NCBI RefSeq assembly: GCF_026222555.1
Contig: NZ_CP098511.1
Span: 663,501 to 727,500, forward strand
Direction of reading: 5' to 3'
DNA from: Aquimarina sp. ERC-38
GTDB lineage: Bacteria; Bacteroidota; Bacteroidia; Flavobacteriales; Flavobacteriaceae
DNA: 64,000 bases
The position numbers were made by a program, and so were the translations under genes. Under the pieces are notes generated by a model. The model made no database searches, was not told where the DNA came from, and saw nothing but the letters and a program-made list of their open reading frames with translations. Within the stretch, counting starts at the first letter, position 1. Every line of letters begins with the position of its first letter. Below, one piece after another: positions 36,016 through 44,984 of the stretch.

Positions 36016-37083
36016 CTATCGGTTTCCTGTAAGTATTTTATAAAATTTAGGAGATAATTTTTTTAAACCTACTGCAACAATTAAACAAATAATTATAGTT
36101 AGTATAGGCGCTATAAAATAGATCATTAGTGCCTTTAACTGAGAATACCCCAGGATAAAGTATAATCCTTTTTTTATAATAGTCAAGATAGGTTCATGAA
36201 ATACAAATATAAAAAAAGCGAATTTAAATAGAGGATAAATTCTACTAGAAACAATATTCCTGTTTAAAAAAAGCATATCAAATAATGACCATAATGATAT
36301 GATACCAATTATTACACTAACCTTATGTATTAGTAATAGTATATCTTCATTTCCTCTGTAGTAGAAAACAGTTGTTTTTATATAAAGTAGTAATATCCAA
36401 CTTAAAGTAAATAACCAAGATTTTTTACTTAAATTACGTAAAAGATAATTTGGTTCAGAAATAGCCAACCACATTCCAATAGCAAAAAAAGGAAGAGATT
36501 TAAATTTTACAATTATTAGATCTATCTCAAAAACCCAGGTTAATAATAGTAAAATAATAATCTTTAATCCATAATATTTTAATAAATAATATAAGACTGG
36601 AGCTATTATTACTAAAATAAATAAGTCTCTTAAAAACCAAATAGGATAAGATATAGGATTTATTAATAGAGTATACAAAAAATCTTCTTTAGAATATTCT
36701 ACAATTGGTTGATTCGTAAAGAAGTTAGCAGCAAAAGGAATTGATTGTAATCCTAAATATAATAAAATACCATATAACGACCATAAAAAGTACGGTAATA
36801 ATATTGTTCGAAGTCTTTTCTTAACTTTATAATGGTAAATATCGAAGTCAAATCTTCTGAGGTTTATAAACAATAAATATCCTGAAATCATAAAAAAAAT
36901 TGGTAATGCTACCCGACAGAGTCCATTACTAATAAACTCCTGAATAAAAAGATTATACCCTCTTTCTAGTTTTTCTGATTCAGTTTTATATTTTATTTCA
37001 ATACTATAAGAATGAAGATAGACAATCATTACAATAAGAAGAAAGGATATTGCTTCGATTTTTGTACTTAGATATCGATTCAT
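36016..37083 (-). CDS. Acyltransferase 3 family membrane protein
   Basis: 355 residues with about ten hydrophobic segments. Acyl_transf_3 features include the first helix with the conserved His-containing LLIVMIVYLHSYSI (residues 15-28), then RVALPIFFMISGYLLF (about 57-72), and YPIWFLRDLFILVI. These enzymes add O-acetyl or succinyl groups to sugars on the inner membrane. It is the last gene of the exopolysaccharide operon, 83 bases after the Wzc-like gene, so it probably decorates the exported polymer or its precursor. It could also be a lipid-modifying member of the family. Confidence 0.85.
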   Translation of the reverse strand: MNRYLSTKIEAISFLLIVMIVYLHSYSIEIKYKTESEKLERGYNLFIQEFISNGLCRVALPIFFMISGYLLFINLRRFDFDIYHYKVKKRLRTILLPYFLWSLYGILLYLGLQSIPFAANFFTNQPIVEYSKEDFLYTLLINPISYPIWFLRDLFILVIIAPVLYYLLKYYGLKIIILLLLTWVFEIDLIIVKFKSLPFFAIGMWLAISEPNYLLRNLSKKSWLFTLSWILLLYIKTTVFYYRGNEDILLLIHKVSVIIGIISLWSLFDMLFLNRNIVSSRIYPLFKFAFFIFVFHEPILTIIKKGLYFILGYSQLKALMIYFIAPILTIIICLIVAVGLKKLSPKFYKILTGNR

Positions 37084-37165
37084 GATTAAAGAGTTTGTGT
37101 AATTGTTAAATTTTTGTAGGCTCCCTGTAGTCTTGTAACCCTAAGTAAATCAAACAGCAGAATAG

Positions 37166-39505
37166 TTATTTCTTGTTTGAATGTAAAGCACCATAACCAT
37201 ATTCGTAACCATAATTATAGCCTCCACGTTTTTTAAATTTAACATCATTTAGAATATAGGCCATATTTTTGAGCTTATTATCCTCGCTTAAGCCTTTGGA
37301 AAATTTAATTAACTGCTTATCGGTAAAAGCAGCACGGGTTATACATAAAGTGATATTTGCAAAATCAGAAATTAATAAAGTATCTGCAACTAACGCTAGA
37401 GGGGCAGTATCTATAATTACAAAATCATAATTATCCTTAGCTAATTCCAGAAAACTGCCGTAACGTTCACTTGCCAGTAATTGAGTAGCGTTTGGAGGAA
37501 TTGGCCCACTAAAACATATATCTAGATAATTATTATCTTTCACTATATTCTGAATGCAATTATTCCATTTTATATTTGTGTTGTGTAAATAATTAGATAA
37601 ACCTAATACATTCTTATCAATCTGAAAATAATTATGTAACTGCGGATTCCGAAGATCTGCACCGACTAGTAATACATTCTTTTTTAAACTAGAAATTGCT
37701 ATGGATAAATTAAGTGCAATTAATGTTTTACCTTCTCCTTTTATCGAGGATGTTACATAAATTACACTGCCCTTATTCTCAACTTTTTTTGGAAGCAAAT
37801 AATTAACATTACTCCCTAAAATACGGAAGGATTCTGCTTTTACTGATCTTTCATTCGTAGTAAAAAAACTATCTGGGTTTTCTAGTGAAGGAATTTCTGC
37901 TAAAATCGGAATCCCCAGAGCTAATTTTTCAAGATCTGTTTTATTTTCGACTTTAGTATCTAATGAAAATCTAAGGAATAAAATAATAAAAGGAATAGCA
38001 AGACCTAAAAACACAGAAGCAATTAATATAATAGGCTTCTTAGGCGATATTGGTTTTTTACCAGTAAGACCATAATCTACCACTTTGATTGATGGAGCGG
38101 TCACTGCATAAGTTATTGCTGCTTCCTCTCTTTTTTGAAGTAATAATAAAAATAAATTTTCTTTAATACTTTGTTGTCTCTCTATAGCTCGAAGCATTTT
38201 TTCTTTCTCAGGTAATTTAGAGAATACACTACCCGCACGATAATTTTCTCTTTTTAATTGATTGAGTGAAACCTCAAGCTGATCCTGATAAGAATCTACA
38301 GTAGTGATAATGTTTCTTTTAAACCGTTCAAGCTGATCAGTCAATACCTTAACTGTAGGATTATTACTTCCAGCACTCGCATTTAATTTTTCTCTTTGTA
38401 AAGCGATTACATTATATTCTGACACCAGATTATTAATACTATTACTCTCCAAACCTATATCAGCAGGAAGTAATCCTATAGTATTATCCTTACTTAAATT
38501 TTTCTTTAATAAATCAGAAAGTGCTACTTGTGTCTCTAGAGCAAAGACTTCTCTTTCTGTTTCGGACTTCTTTTGCATAGTCAACCCAGCATCTGCCTCT
38601 ATATAAGAAAGATTATTTGATTGTTTAAAATCCTTTTTACCTGATTCAATAGAATCCAATTCATCGGTTAAATAACCAAAACGTTCGTCTATAAAATCTA
38701 TGGTACGCTTAGAAACTAGCTGACGATCTAAAATACCATCCTGATCAAATTTCACTATAATTTCATCCAAAACTGCTTCAGAAAGTTCGGGGCTGTCACT
38801 CTGTAAACTAATAGAAAGCACCTCACTATTTTTTGTTGTGGGTTTTACCTTTAAATCTTTTAGAAGGTTTAATACAGCTTCTTTTTTAGTAATTATCTTA
38901 ACTTCAAAGACCGAACTATTAAAATCTTCAAGTTCAAAATCCTTTTCTATTTGAATCTGCACGGGATAGGAAAACTTACTACTTGTAAGAATAGACTTGT
39001 GAATTACTTCTTTAATACCTTCACTATTACTAATAACAGGGGTTTCTACTGCCAAATCTATTTTATATGTAATGCTTTTTTTTAGTTTTTTATCAGGAAA
39101 TAATTTTACTACCTTAAAGGGTGGTTTAAAAATTCTTCTTGTTTTTATATTACCTACTTCGTAATACCTAATATCTAAATTGAGGGATGATACTACCTGT
39201 TCAAGTAACTTATAGGATTGTAAAACTTCAATCTCATTATCCAAATTAATATTTGATCCTCCACCTAGAATTGATAGTGCTTCATTCGCAATATCCAACT
39301 CATTACTATCGTCAATAATCTTAATTTTGGCTTCAGTTGCATATACCGTTGGAGCATATCTAAAGTAAAGAAAAGCAATCACAATCGCAATTAAAAGCGA
39401 ACCGGCAAACCAAGGCCAATAATGCAGGTATTTATTAATAACTTCTTTAATATTAAAAGAATTATTATTCTCATTTTCATCAACTACGTAATAATTCTCT
39501 TTCAT
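37166..39505 (-). CDS. Wzc-type polysaccharide copolymerase / tyrosine autokinase
   Basis: 779 residues. Wzz-like N-terminus with a first transmembrane helix (about 35-52), GNVR and coiled-coil periplasmic region to about 480, second helix (about 495-515, IILIASVFLGLAIPFIILFL), then a BY-kinase. Walker A is SSIKGEGKT near 585-593; Walker A-prime is LLVGADLRNPQ; Walker B is FVIIDTAP near 700. The C-terminal tail is Tyr-rich (YNYGYEYGYGALHSNK), the expected autophosphorylation cluster. It regulates chain length and export with the Wza-like protein, whose gene lies immediately upstream with four bases overlap. Confidence 0.93.
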   Translation of the reverse strand: MKENYYVVDENENNNSFNIKEVINKYLHYWPWFAGSLLIAIVIAFLYFRYAPTVYATEAKIKIIDDSNELDIANEALSILGGGSNINLDNEIEVLQSYKLLEQVVSSLNLDIRYYEVGNIKTRRIFKPPFKVVKLFPDKKLKKSITYKIDLAVETPVISNSEGIKEVIHKSILTSSKFSYPVQIQIEKDFELEDFNSSVFEVKIITKKEAVLNLLKDLKVKPTTKNSEVLSISLQSDSPELSEAVLDEIIVKFDQDGILDRQLVSKRTIDFIDERFGYLTDELDSIESGKKDFKQSNNLSYIEADAGLTMQKKSETEREVFALETQVALSDLLKKNLSKDNTIGLLPADIGLESNSINNLVSEYNVIALQREKLNASAGSNNPTVKVLTDQLERFKRNIITTVDSYQDQLEVSLNQLKRENYRAGSVFSKLPEKEKMLRAIERQQSIKENLFLLLLQKREEAAITYAVTAPSIKVVDYGLTGKKPISPKKPIILIASVFLGLAIPFIILFLRFSLDTKVENKTDLEKLALGIPILAEIPSLENPDSFFTTNERSVKAESFRILGSNVNYLLPKKVENKGSVIYVTSSIKGEGKTLIALNLSIAISSLKKNVLLVGADLRNPQLHNYFQIDKNVLGLSNYLHNTNIKWNNCIQNIVKDNNYLDICFSGPIPPNATQLLASERYGSFLELAKDNYDFVIIDTAPLALVADTLLISDFANITLCITRAAFTDKQLIKFSKGLSEDNKLKNMAYILNDVKFKKRGGYNYGYEYGYGALHSNKK

Positions 39506-40284
39506 TTTATATTTGTTATTAAAATAACCGAACTTAAAATTAGAGAAGCAATAGTTAATACCGTACTTGCATTACCAATAATACCAGCACTTTTTACCTT
39601 AGCCGTATTAGGGCTTACTACAATAACATCGTTAGGTTTCACAAAATAATAAGGGCTTTTAAACCAATCAGCTGAAGTAAGATCAATCTCCTCTATAGAC
39701 CTTTTCCCATTACGTTCCCGAATGACTTTTACGTTATTTCGTTTTCCATTGATCGTGAGGTCACCTGCATATCCTAACGCCTGCAACAAAGAAATATTTT
39801 CTTCAGTATAGGTGTAAGTTCCTGGTAACTTTACTTCTCCTAATACTGTAAATTTCGCATTTAGCATTCGAATACTTACTACGGGGTCAGTGATATGACC
39901 TCCACTTTTTAATTCTTCCTCGATAAAAATTTTCATTTCATTCATACTTTTACCTGCTGCATTCATCCGACCAAGGATGGGAAAATCAATAGTTCCGTAA
40001 TTTGATACCAGATATCCTTGTATCTTAAGAACTTCCAGATTGACATTTATGGCTTGGGTTGAACTTTGTTTATTGTACGGTATTGTGGTTTCAGGGACGG
40101 AAGCACTAACTACAATACTTAAAATATCATCAGGTTGTATGAGTACCTGATCATAAAGAATACTATCTTCTTTAAAAAAGCTACTATCTTGTAAATAGAT
40201 GATATCTTTCTTACTAACGCAAGATTGCAGGCATAATACTAAAAGTATTGTCCGAAATACTTTTTTTAAGTCGATGGTTTTCAT
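39502..40284 (-). CDS. Wza-type polysaccharide export lipoprotein (SLBB)
   Basis: 260 residues from the ATG at 40284. An earlier in-frame start would overlap the next gene and remove the lipoprotein signal, so it is rejected. Lipidated Cys at residue 22 (LLVLCLQSCVSKKD). Poly_export and SLBB regions: LIQPDDILSIVVSASVPE, GYLVSNYGTIDFPILGRMN, TVLGEVKLPGTYTY and DLTINGKRNNVKVIRERNG. A C-terminal hydrophobic helix (AGIIGNASTVLTIASLILSSV) suggests membrane insertion. It forms the outer membrane channel for the polysaccharide. Adjacent genes on both sides are in the same operon. Confidence 0.92.
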   Translation of the reverse strand: MKTIDLKKVFRTILLVLCLQSCVSKKDIIYLQDSSFFKEDSILYDQVLIQPDDILSIVVSASVPETTIPYNKQSSTQAINVNLEVLKIQGYLVSNYGTIDFPILGRMNAAGKSMNEMKIFIEEELKSGGHITDPVVSIRMLNAKFTVLGEVKLPGTYTYTEENISLLQALGYAGDLTINGKRNNVKVIRERNGKRSIEEIDLTSADWFKSPYYFVKPNDVIVVSPNTAKVKSAGIIGNASTVLTIASLILSSVILITNIK

Positions 40285-40288
40285 CACG

Positions 40289-41146
40289 TTATAAGGATTT
40301 TTCAAGCATTTCTTTAGTTTCCAAAATATGTGCGGGCGTGGACGCCCCAAACAGTACTGCATTCACTCCTTTAGTTTGTGCAACATAATCACAGGCCTCT
40401 CTTGGTCGAATAGCTCCGGAGGCAAGGAAAGACATGGCAATATTAAAACTATTTTGTTCTCGCAGTTTATGTTCCACCTCATCTTTAGAAGGATTCATTC
40501 TAAATCCAATCTTATTGATATTACTTACAATAATTGGATTATCTATTCCTAGCTCATTTACTAAAATATTGTGTAACTTGGTGTAGTTCATTGTGAAAAA
40601 TCCGGCTTTTACCCCGTATTTTTTATCTACATAACTTACATACTCTCCTAGTATGTTATGCATTCCCAATCCTATTAAAAGGTCAGTCACAATGTTCAAA
40701 AGAAAGATACCTTGAACATTCATTCCCTTTAGCAATTTCATTTCTGAATCTACTAATAATTGCATAATGGGAACTGGGTTTGCACTAATTAAAGACCCTA
40801 CACCTTTTAATCCAGAAATAAGTTTATTACCTGGAGTAAACTTATTTATCAATTCTAAAGGTCCTGACTCAACCAGAGCTGCCGCATATTTATGCGCGTA
40901 CGGCATACTAGGATACAACTTAAAATCTTTGAATTTCGGGTTGCCCTTCATCTTATCGAACACTGGTTCTAACTGATTATGAGTAGTGAACATAAAACTT
41001 TTAATTCCTATATCATTTACATACTCTAACGTTTTATAAATCTCCTCCGAAGTTCTAAACCGTTGAGCCTGCTTAATTGCAGTTTGTTCAGACATATGAT
41101 TTACTCCAAAAAACTGATTGTCTCCAAAAATTACTTTATCTATCAT
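40289..41146 (-). CDS. Uncharacterised TIM-barrel-like protein of polysaccharide operon
   Basis: 285 residues, no signal peptide. I do not recognise a named family. Alternating helix/strand pattern with conserved-looking segments FGDNQFFGVNHMS (8-20), GIKSFMFTTHNQLEPVF (about 47-63), VSNINKIGFRMNP and SFLASGAIRPREACDYV, the last resembling aldo/keto reductase barrel ends and the final strand motif VNAVLFGASTPAHI. It overlaps the upstream Gfo/Idh oxidoreductase by four bases and precedes the Wza gene by five. The tight coupling to an oxidoreductase suggests a sugar-nucleotide modification role, but that is inference. AKR active-site residues are not evident. Confidence 0.6.
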   Translation of the reverse strand: MIDKVIFGDNQFFGVNHMSEQTAIKQAQRFRTSEEIYKTLEYVNDIGIKSFMFTTHNQLEPVFDKMKGNPKFKDFKLYPSMPYAHKYAAALVESGPLELINKFTPGNKLISGLKGVGSLISANPVPIMQLLVDSEMKLLKGMNVQGIFLLNIVTDLLIGLGMHNILGEYVSYVDKKYGVKAGFFTMNYTKLHNILVNELGIDNPIIVSNINKIGFRMNPSKDEVEHKLREQNSFNIAMSFLASGAIRPREACDYVAQTKGVNAVLFGASTPAHILETKEMLEKSL

Positions 41147-42159
41147 AATAACTTACCACTCAAACTTTTAATTTCTTCTATTATTCTATCCGTAATACTG
41201 GCGTCAGACAGGGATGCTCTTGACTCTAAAATATTACCATTTAATAAGTCTGAAAAATCTTCAAGTTGCCTTGAAAAATCTTCTCCTCGCAAGTAATACG
41301 CAACATCAAGGTTTTCATCAGTTATATATAATTGATTCCAGCCTTTTTGAAGCTCCATTTTAGGATTTGCACTATTTAAAAAAACGCTTACCTCTTGCTT
41401 GCCTGCGGTAATTTTACCTTTATCTCCGAATATTTCGACATTATTAGTAGCTTTTCTTACCGAACTATCAGACCAGTTGATATAATTAACCCCTGCAACT
41501 TGATCTTTGTGAATGAGGGTTGCATAGACTGCATCATCAACATTTGTAGAAAAGATTTTTTTTAAAACCGCAGAGGTGACCTTTACATCCGTACCAAATA
41601 AATACGTAGACAGATCAAAGCAATGTGGACCATAATCGTGTAAACAACCACCACCTTTTGCATAGTCGTTACGCCAGCCTTTATTTTCTTTAAGTACCAC
41701 GCCACCAGTCATTTTATTAATATAATTAGTTACGTTCCCGATCACCCCCCCATCAATCATAGTTTTTACTCTTTGGAATACAGGATTATATCTATTTACG
41801 TATCCTACTTGCCCTTTTCTATTTTGATTACTAGCACTTGCAACCAGTTTTTTACTAGTGGAATAATTCAAAGTCAAGGGTTTCTCAACAAATATATCCA
41901 GACCTTGATCGAGGCAATATTGCGCAATGTCATAATGAAATGAATTAGGGGTCAAAATCATGACTCCATCTAATGAACACTTTTTAATCATTGCTTTATA
42001 ATCCGTAAAACATTGGAAACTAGTGTTTTTTTCAATAACTCTTAACAGTTGTTTTGAAGTATCACAGATTGCTTCCACTTTAATGCCCGGAGTTTGATTT
42101 GCAATAGCCAGGTGGGATAACCCCATTTTACCGATACCTATAAGTCCGATATTTTTCAT
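41143..42159 (-). CDS. Gfo/Idh/MocA-family NAD(P)-dependent sugar oxidoreductase
   Basis: 338 residues. Rossmann motif GIGKMGLSH (7-15), EKPLTLNY (about 92-99) carrying the catalytic Lys region, YVNRYNP, and GGCLHDYGPHCFDLSTYLFG with the HD/H catalytic segment near residue 175. The enzyme should oxidise or reduce a nucleotide sugar. It couples by overlaps (four bases each) to the WecG-type glycosyltransferase upstream and to the unknown barrel protein downstream. Substrate is probably a UDP- or GDP-sugar, not determined. Confidence 0.88.
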   Translation of the reverse strand: MKNIGLIGIGKMGLSHLAIANQTPGIKVEAICDTSKQLLRVIEKNTSFQCFTDYKAMIKKCSLDGVMILTPNSFHYDIAQYCLDQGLDIFVEKPLTLNYSTSKKLVASASNQNRKGQVGYVNRYNPVFQRVKTMIDGGVIGNVTNYINKMTGGVVLKENKGWRNDYAKGGGCLHDYGPHCFDLSTYLFGTDVKVTSAVLKKIFSTNVDDAVYATLIHKDQVAGVNYINWSDSSVRKATNNVEIFGDKGKITAGKQEVSVFLNSANPKMELQKGWNQLYITDENLDVAYYLRGEDFSRQLEDFSDLLNGNILESRASLSDASITDRIIEEIKSLSGKLL

Positions 42160-42956
42160 TTACTATTTGTTTTATATTTTTTAGTAATACCATCTCTGAT
42201 TGCCGAAAACATGAAGTGATAACTGTTTAAATTTCGTTTGAACATTCTGGGTTCTAAAATAAGTCGATACAACCATTCAAATCCGGCTTTTCTAAATACT
42301 GCCGGAGCACGTTTAGCGGTTCCTGCATAAAAGTCAAAAGCTGCCCCTACTCCAACTGACCAAGGCACATTAAGCTTCTCTTTATATTGAGCAATCCAGC
42401 TTTCCTGTTTTAATAAACCCAATCCTACCCAAATAATATCTGCCTGAGAATTATTAATATTATCTAGCATCGTTTGATTTTCTTCTTCACTTGTTTTTCT
42501 AAAAGGAGGGCAAAAAGTACCTGCAACCTTCATTTCAGGATACTTGTTTTTTAAGTTGGTAGCTAATTTATCCGCCACTCCTTCTTTTCCTCCGCAAAAA
42601 TAATGTCGCCACCCCAGTTTTTGCCCATATTCCGCACAGGCTAATAAAAGATCAGGACCATTAAAACGAGTAATTTTCTGACCCTGAAATTTACCCGCAA
42701 TCACAGAACCAATACCATCACATAAAGATAAGGTTGATGTATTTATAAATTCTAAATGAGCTGCCACTCGTTTAGCATAATACATAGATTCCGTATTAGT
42801 AATACAAATATGACGCTTCGCCCGGTCGTGCTCAATTCCTTCTTTGATTATTTCAAGAACTTGTTTTCTATCAAAAGAATGAACTGGAATACCACTAACG
42901 TAACCCGGGATCAAGTTCCAATTTCCGGAGGTACTTTTTTCATCTTCTAAAACCAT
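42156..42956 (-). CDS. WecG/TagA/CpsF-family glycosyltransferase
   Basis: 266 residues, GT26 family. Marks: TNTESMYYAKR, SLCDGIGSV (the catalytic Asp), RFNGPDLLLACAEYG and the GxxKQExW variant GLGLLKQESWIAQY, then GVGAAFDFYAGTAKRAP. Enzymes of this family add a second sugar (often ManNAc(A)) to lipid-linked GlcNAc, which fits the TagO/WecA initiator at the other end of the operon. It is followed by overlapping oxidoreductase genes that might make its donor. Confidence 0.92.
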   Translation of the reverse strand: MVLEDEKSTSGNWNLIPGYVSGIPVHSFDRKQVLEIIKEGIEHDRAKRHICITNTESMYYAKRVAAHLEFINTSTLSLCDGIGSVIAGKFQGQKITRFNGPDLLLACAEYGQKLGWRHYFCGGKEGVADKLATNLKNKYPEMKVAGTFCPPFRKTSEEENQTMLDNINNSQADIIWVGLGLLKQESWIAQYKEKLNVPWSVGVGAAFDFYAGTAKRAPAVFRKAGFEWLYRLILEPRMFKRNLNSYHFMFSAIRDGITKKYKTNSK

Positions 42957-42985
42957 TTATATATTATTTTAATTTTCACTTCCGT

Positions 42986-44080
42986 TCAAGCAATTTCTAA
43001 TATTTTGGTTAATCTGTTTTCAAAAGTCTCTAAAGTATACTTTTCATAAAATATTTTCTTTGCCTTAGCTCCCATTTCTAAAACAAGTTCCGGGCGTTTA
43101 ATAAATAATTCTATACGATCCGTTAGCATTTCAACATCATTTTTAGTAACAATATAACCAGTTGTTCCCTCTTCTATAATATCCGGTATCCCACCTTCAT
43201 TTGTACTTACCACAGGCAAACCAAATTGCATGGCTTCCAATAAAACTAAAGGAAAACATTCGTTATGATAAAAAGTAGGGAATACAAATACATCTGCTTT
43301 ACTAAAAGCATCTTCTTTTTCAGCACCATATCTCTTACCTAGATAAGAAACCTCCTCTTGTAGATTGAACTCTTTAATTTTATCCTGAAGTTGTTCTCTA
43401 GAAACGTCTCCCTCACCCCCAATAATTGTACAGGTAAACTTATGATTTCTTTCTTTAAGAAGATTACAAGCTTCTATCAACTCATAGACACCCTTTGAAG
43501 CTATGAGATTGGACAAGAATAAGAGGTTTATCATTTTACTATTCTTTTGACTTTTAACCTCTTCCGTAGAAAAATAAGGAATTCCATTCGGGCAGTAGTA
43601 TACATCTTTTTTATCCACATAGCGTGCTATATCTGTATACAGACAATGGGATAGTAAGATTATTTTTGAATCCTTAAAAACAAATTTATACAACTGATTA
43701 TCTATTATTTTATCTTGATATTTATTAACACCTTTATTATGAAAATGAATAATAAGTGGTACTTTAAAAAATTTAACAAGACTTACCACAAAACAGTCCT
43801 TATATAAAGCAATACCTTTTGCTGTTATTGCTAAGTACACCTTATCTGGACGGTCATTTTTTAAAATTTTAAAAATCTCTTTTAAAATTTTAAAATAAGT
43901 GACATATTTCTTAAACGATTTTTCTCCTATTTCGTCTACAGATTTTGAGGTGCCTAAATTAACAAATCTCGTTCTAAAGGTGTTATTAATACGTTGACTA
44001 TCATGAATATATTGACCGACCATGGAAGAACCATGAACAGGAGGAGGTAGATGAAGTATAAATAAAATCTTAGGCAACAT
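42986..44080 (-). CDS. Glycosyltransferase family 4
   Basis: 364 residues, GT-B fold. N-terminus ILFILHLPPPVHGSSMVGQY, and C-terminal GT4 donor site with NLLFLSNLIASKGVYELIEA, DVFVFPTFYHNECFPLVLLE (the E-x7-E pattern) and VVSTNEGGIPDIIEEG. It should transfer a sugar from a nucleotide donor to the growing lipid-linked repeat unit on the cytoplasmic face. The gene overlaps the upstream GT2-like gene by 11 bases. Confidence 0.9.
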   Translation of the reverse strand: MLPKILFILHLPPPVHGSSMVGQYIHDSQRINNTFRTRFVNLGTSKSVDEIGEKSFKKYVTYFKILKEIFKILKNDRPDKVYLAITAKGIALYKDCFVVSLVKFFKVPLIIHFHNKGVNKYQDKIIDNQLYKFVFKDSKIILLSHCLYTDIARYVDKKDVYYCPNGIPYFSTEEVKSQKNSKMINLLFLSNLIASKGVYELIEACNLLKERNHKFTCTIIGGEGDVSREQLQDKIKEFNLQEEVSYLGKRYGAEKEDAFSKADVFVFPTFYHNECFPLVLLEAMQFGLPVVSTNEGGIPDIIEEGTTGYIVTKNDVEMLTDRIELFIKRPELVLEMGAKAKKIFYEKYTLETFENRLTKILEIA

Positions 44081-44984
44081 ACGATAATTTTCTACGAATA
44101 AAATCTTTTAACCGAAGGTATACTGAAAATTTATTAGCAAATTCTTTAGTGATTACCTTATCCAACTGCTGGTATTTTTTAAAAGAAAAATTTCTTTTAT
44201 CACTTGTGTCCAATGGGGTATTAAATCTAGTAACACCACTTGTATGAGTAGCATCTTCACTAAATCCTATACTTACCAGTTTGGATTGCGTAGGGAAGAC
44301 AGTTATCATATTTTTTTTAAACTGGTCATAGCAAAATCTAACCGCCCAGGAATCAATTTTTCCGTCCATCTGTGCTTTTAACATACGAGTCAGATCACTC
44401 CCTCCTTTATTAAATTGCTTTTGTTTTTCCCTATTATTAAAAAAATCCGAATAGGATTGCACCTTCCAGTCTACCTCTTGCCAAACATTTTTGGTAACAC
44501 CCCAACCCCAGGAAGAAGCTCGTATTCCAAAATAAAAATCCTTGTCTTTAGTTAAACTTGGTAAATTCATGGTATATCCCGATACCGAAAATATAGAAGC
44601 ATCCTCTTTATAAAAGTCCAAGGCCTGATTCATAAAATCCAAAAAATTTCTTGAAGTAACAAGATCATCTTCCAGAACTATTGTTGCCTCATGATTTTCA
44701 AGGATTCTAGTAACTCCTTGTATAATAGAATTAGCTAACCCTTTATTTTTTTTGGCATTGTAAACCGTTACTCTATTAAAACCAGCTATATCTGCTATAA
44801 AAGCCCGGACTTCCTGAACTTTTTCAATATCTGTTTCTTTTTTAGGTCCATCAGAAAAAATGTAAAGATCAGAAGCGGCTGCGAGATAATTATTTTGCAA
44901 TGCTTCAATAACCTTTTTAGTTTCTTCTGCTCTATTATAAGTAAAGAGACTAATTGGATATAACTTGGTTTTGGAACTATGCAT
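44070..44984 (-). CDS. GT2-like glycosyltransferase (GNT-I-like GT-A fold)
   Basis: 304 residues. Nucleotide-sugar binding N-terminus (ISLFTYNRAEETKKVIEAL), NAKKNKGLANSII, and the metal-binding VLEDDLVTSRNFLDFM (EDD near residue 103). RASSWGWGVTKNVWQEVDW (about 155-173) is a feature of a Bacteroidota subgroup. It overlaps the Wzy-like gene by eight bases and the GT4 gene by 11, so it is part of the repeat-unit assembly. Confidence 0.85.
   Translation of the reverse strand: MHSSKTKLYPISLFTYNRAEETKKVIEALQNNYLAAASDLYIFSDGPKKETDIEKVQEVRAFIADIAGFNRVTVYNAKKNKGLANSIIQGVTRILENHEATIVLEDDLVTSRNFLDFMNQALDFYKEDASIFSVSGYTMNLPSLTKDKDFYFGIRASSWGWGVTKNVWQEVDWKVQSYSDFFNNREKQKQFNKGGSDLTRMLKAQMDGKIDSWAVRFCYDQFKKNMITVFPTQSKLVSIGFSEDATHTSGVTRFNTPLDTSDKRNFSFKKYQQLDKVITKEFANKFSVYLRLKDFIRRKLSYVA

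Noticed and set aside
40285..40362. N-terminal extension of the Wza-like protein
   Set aside because: It would overlap the previous gene and hide the lipoprotein signal, which begins cleanly at 40284.
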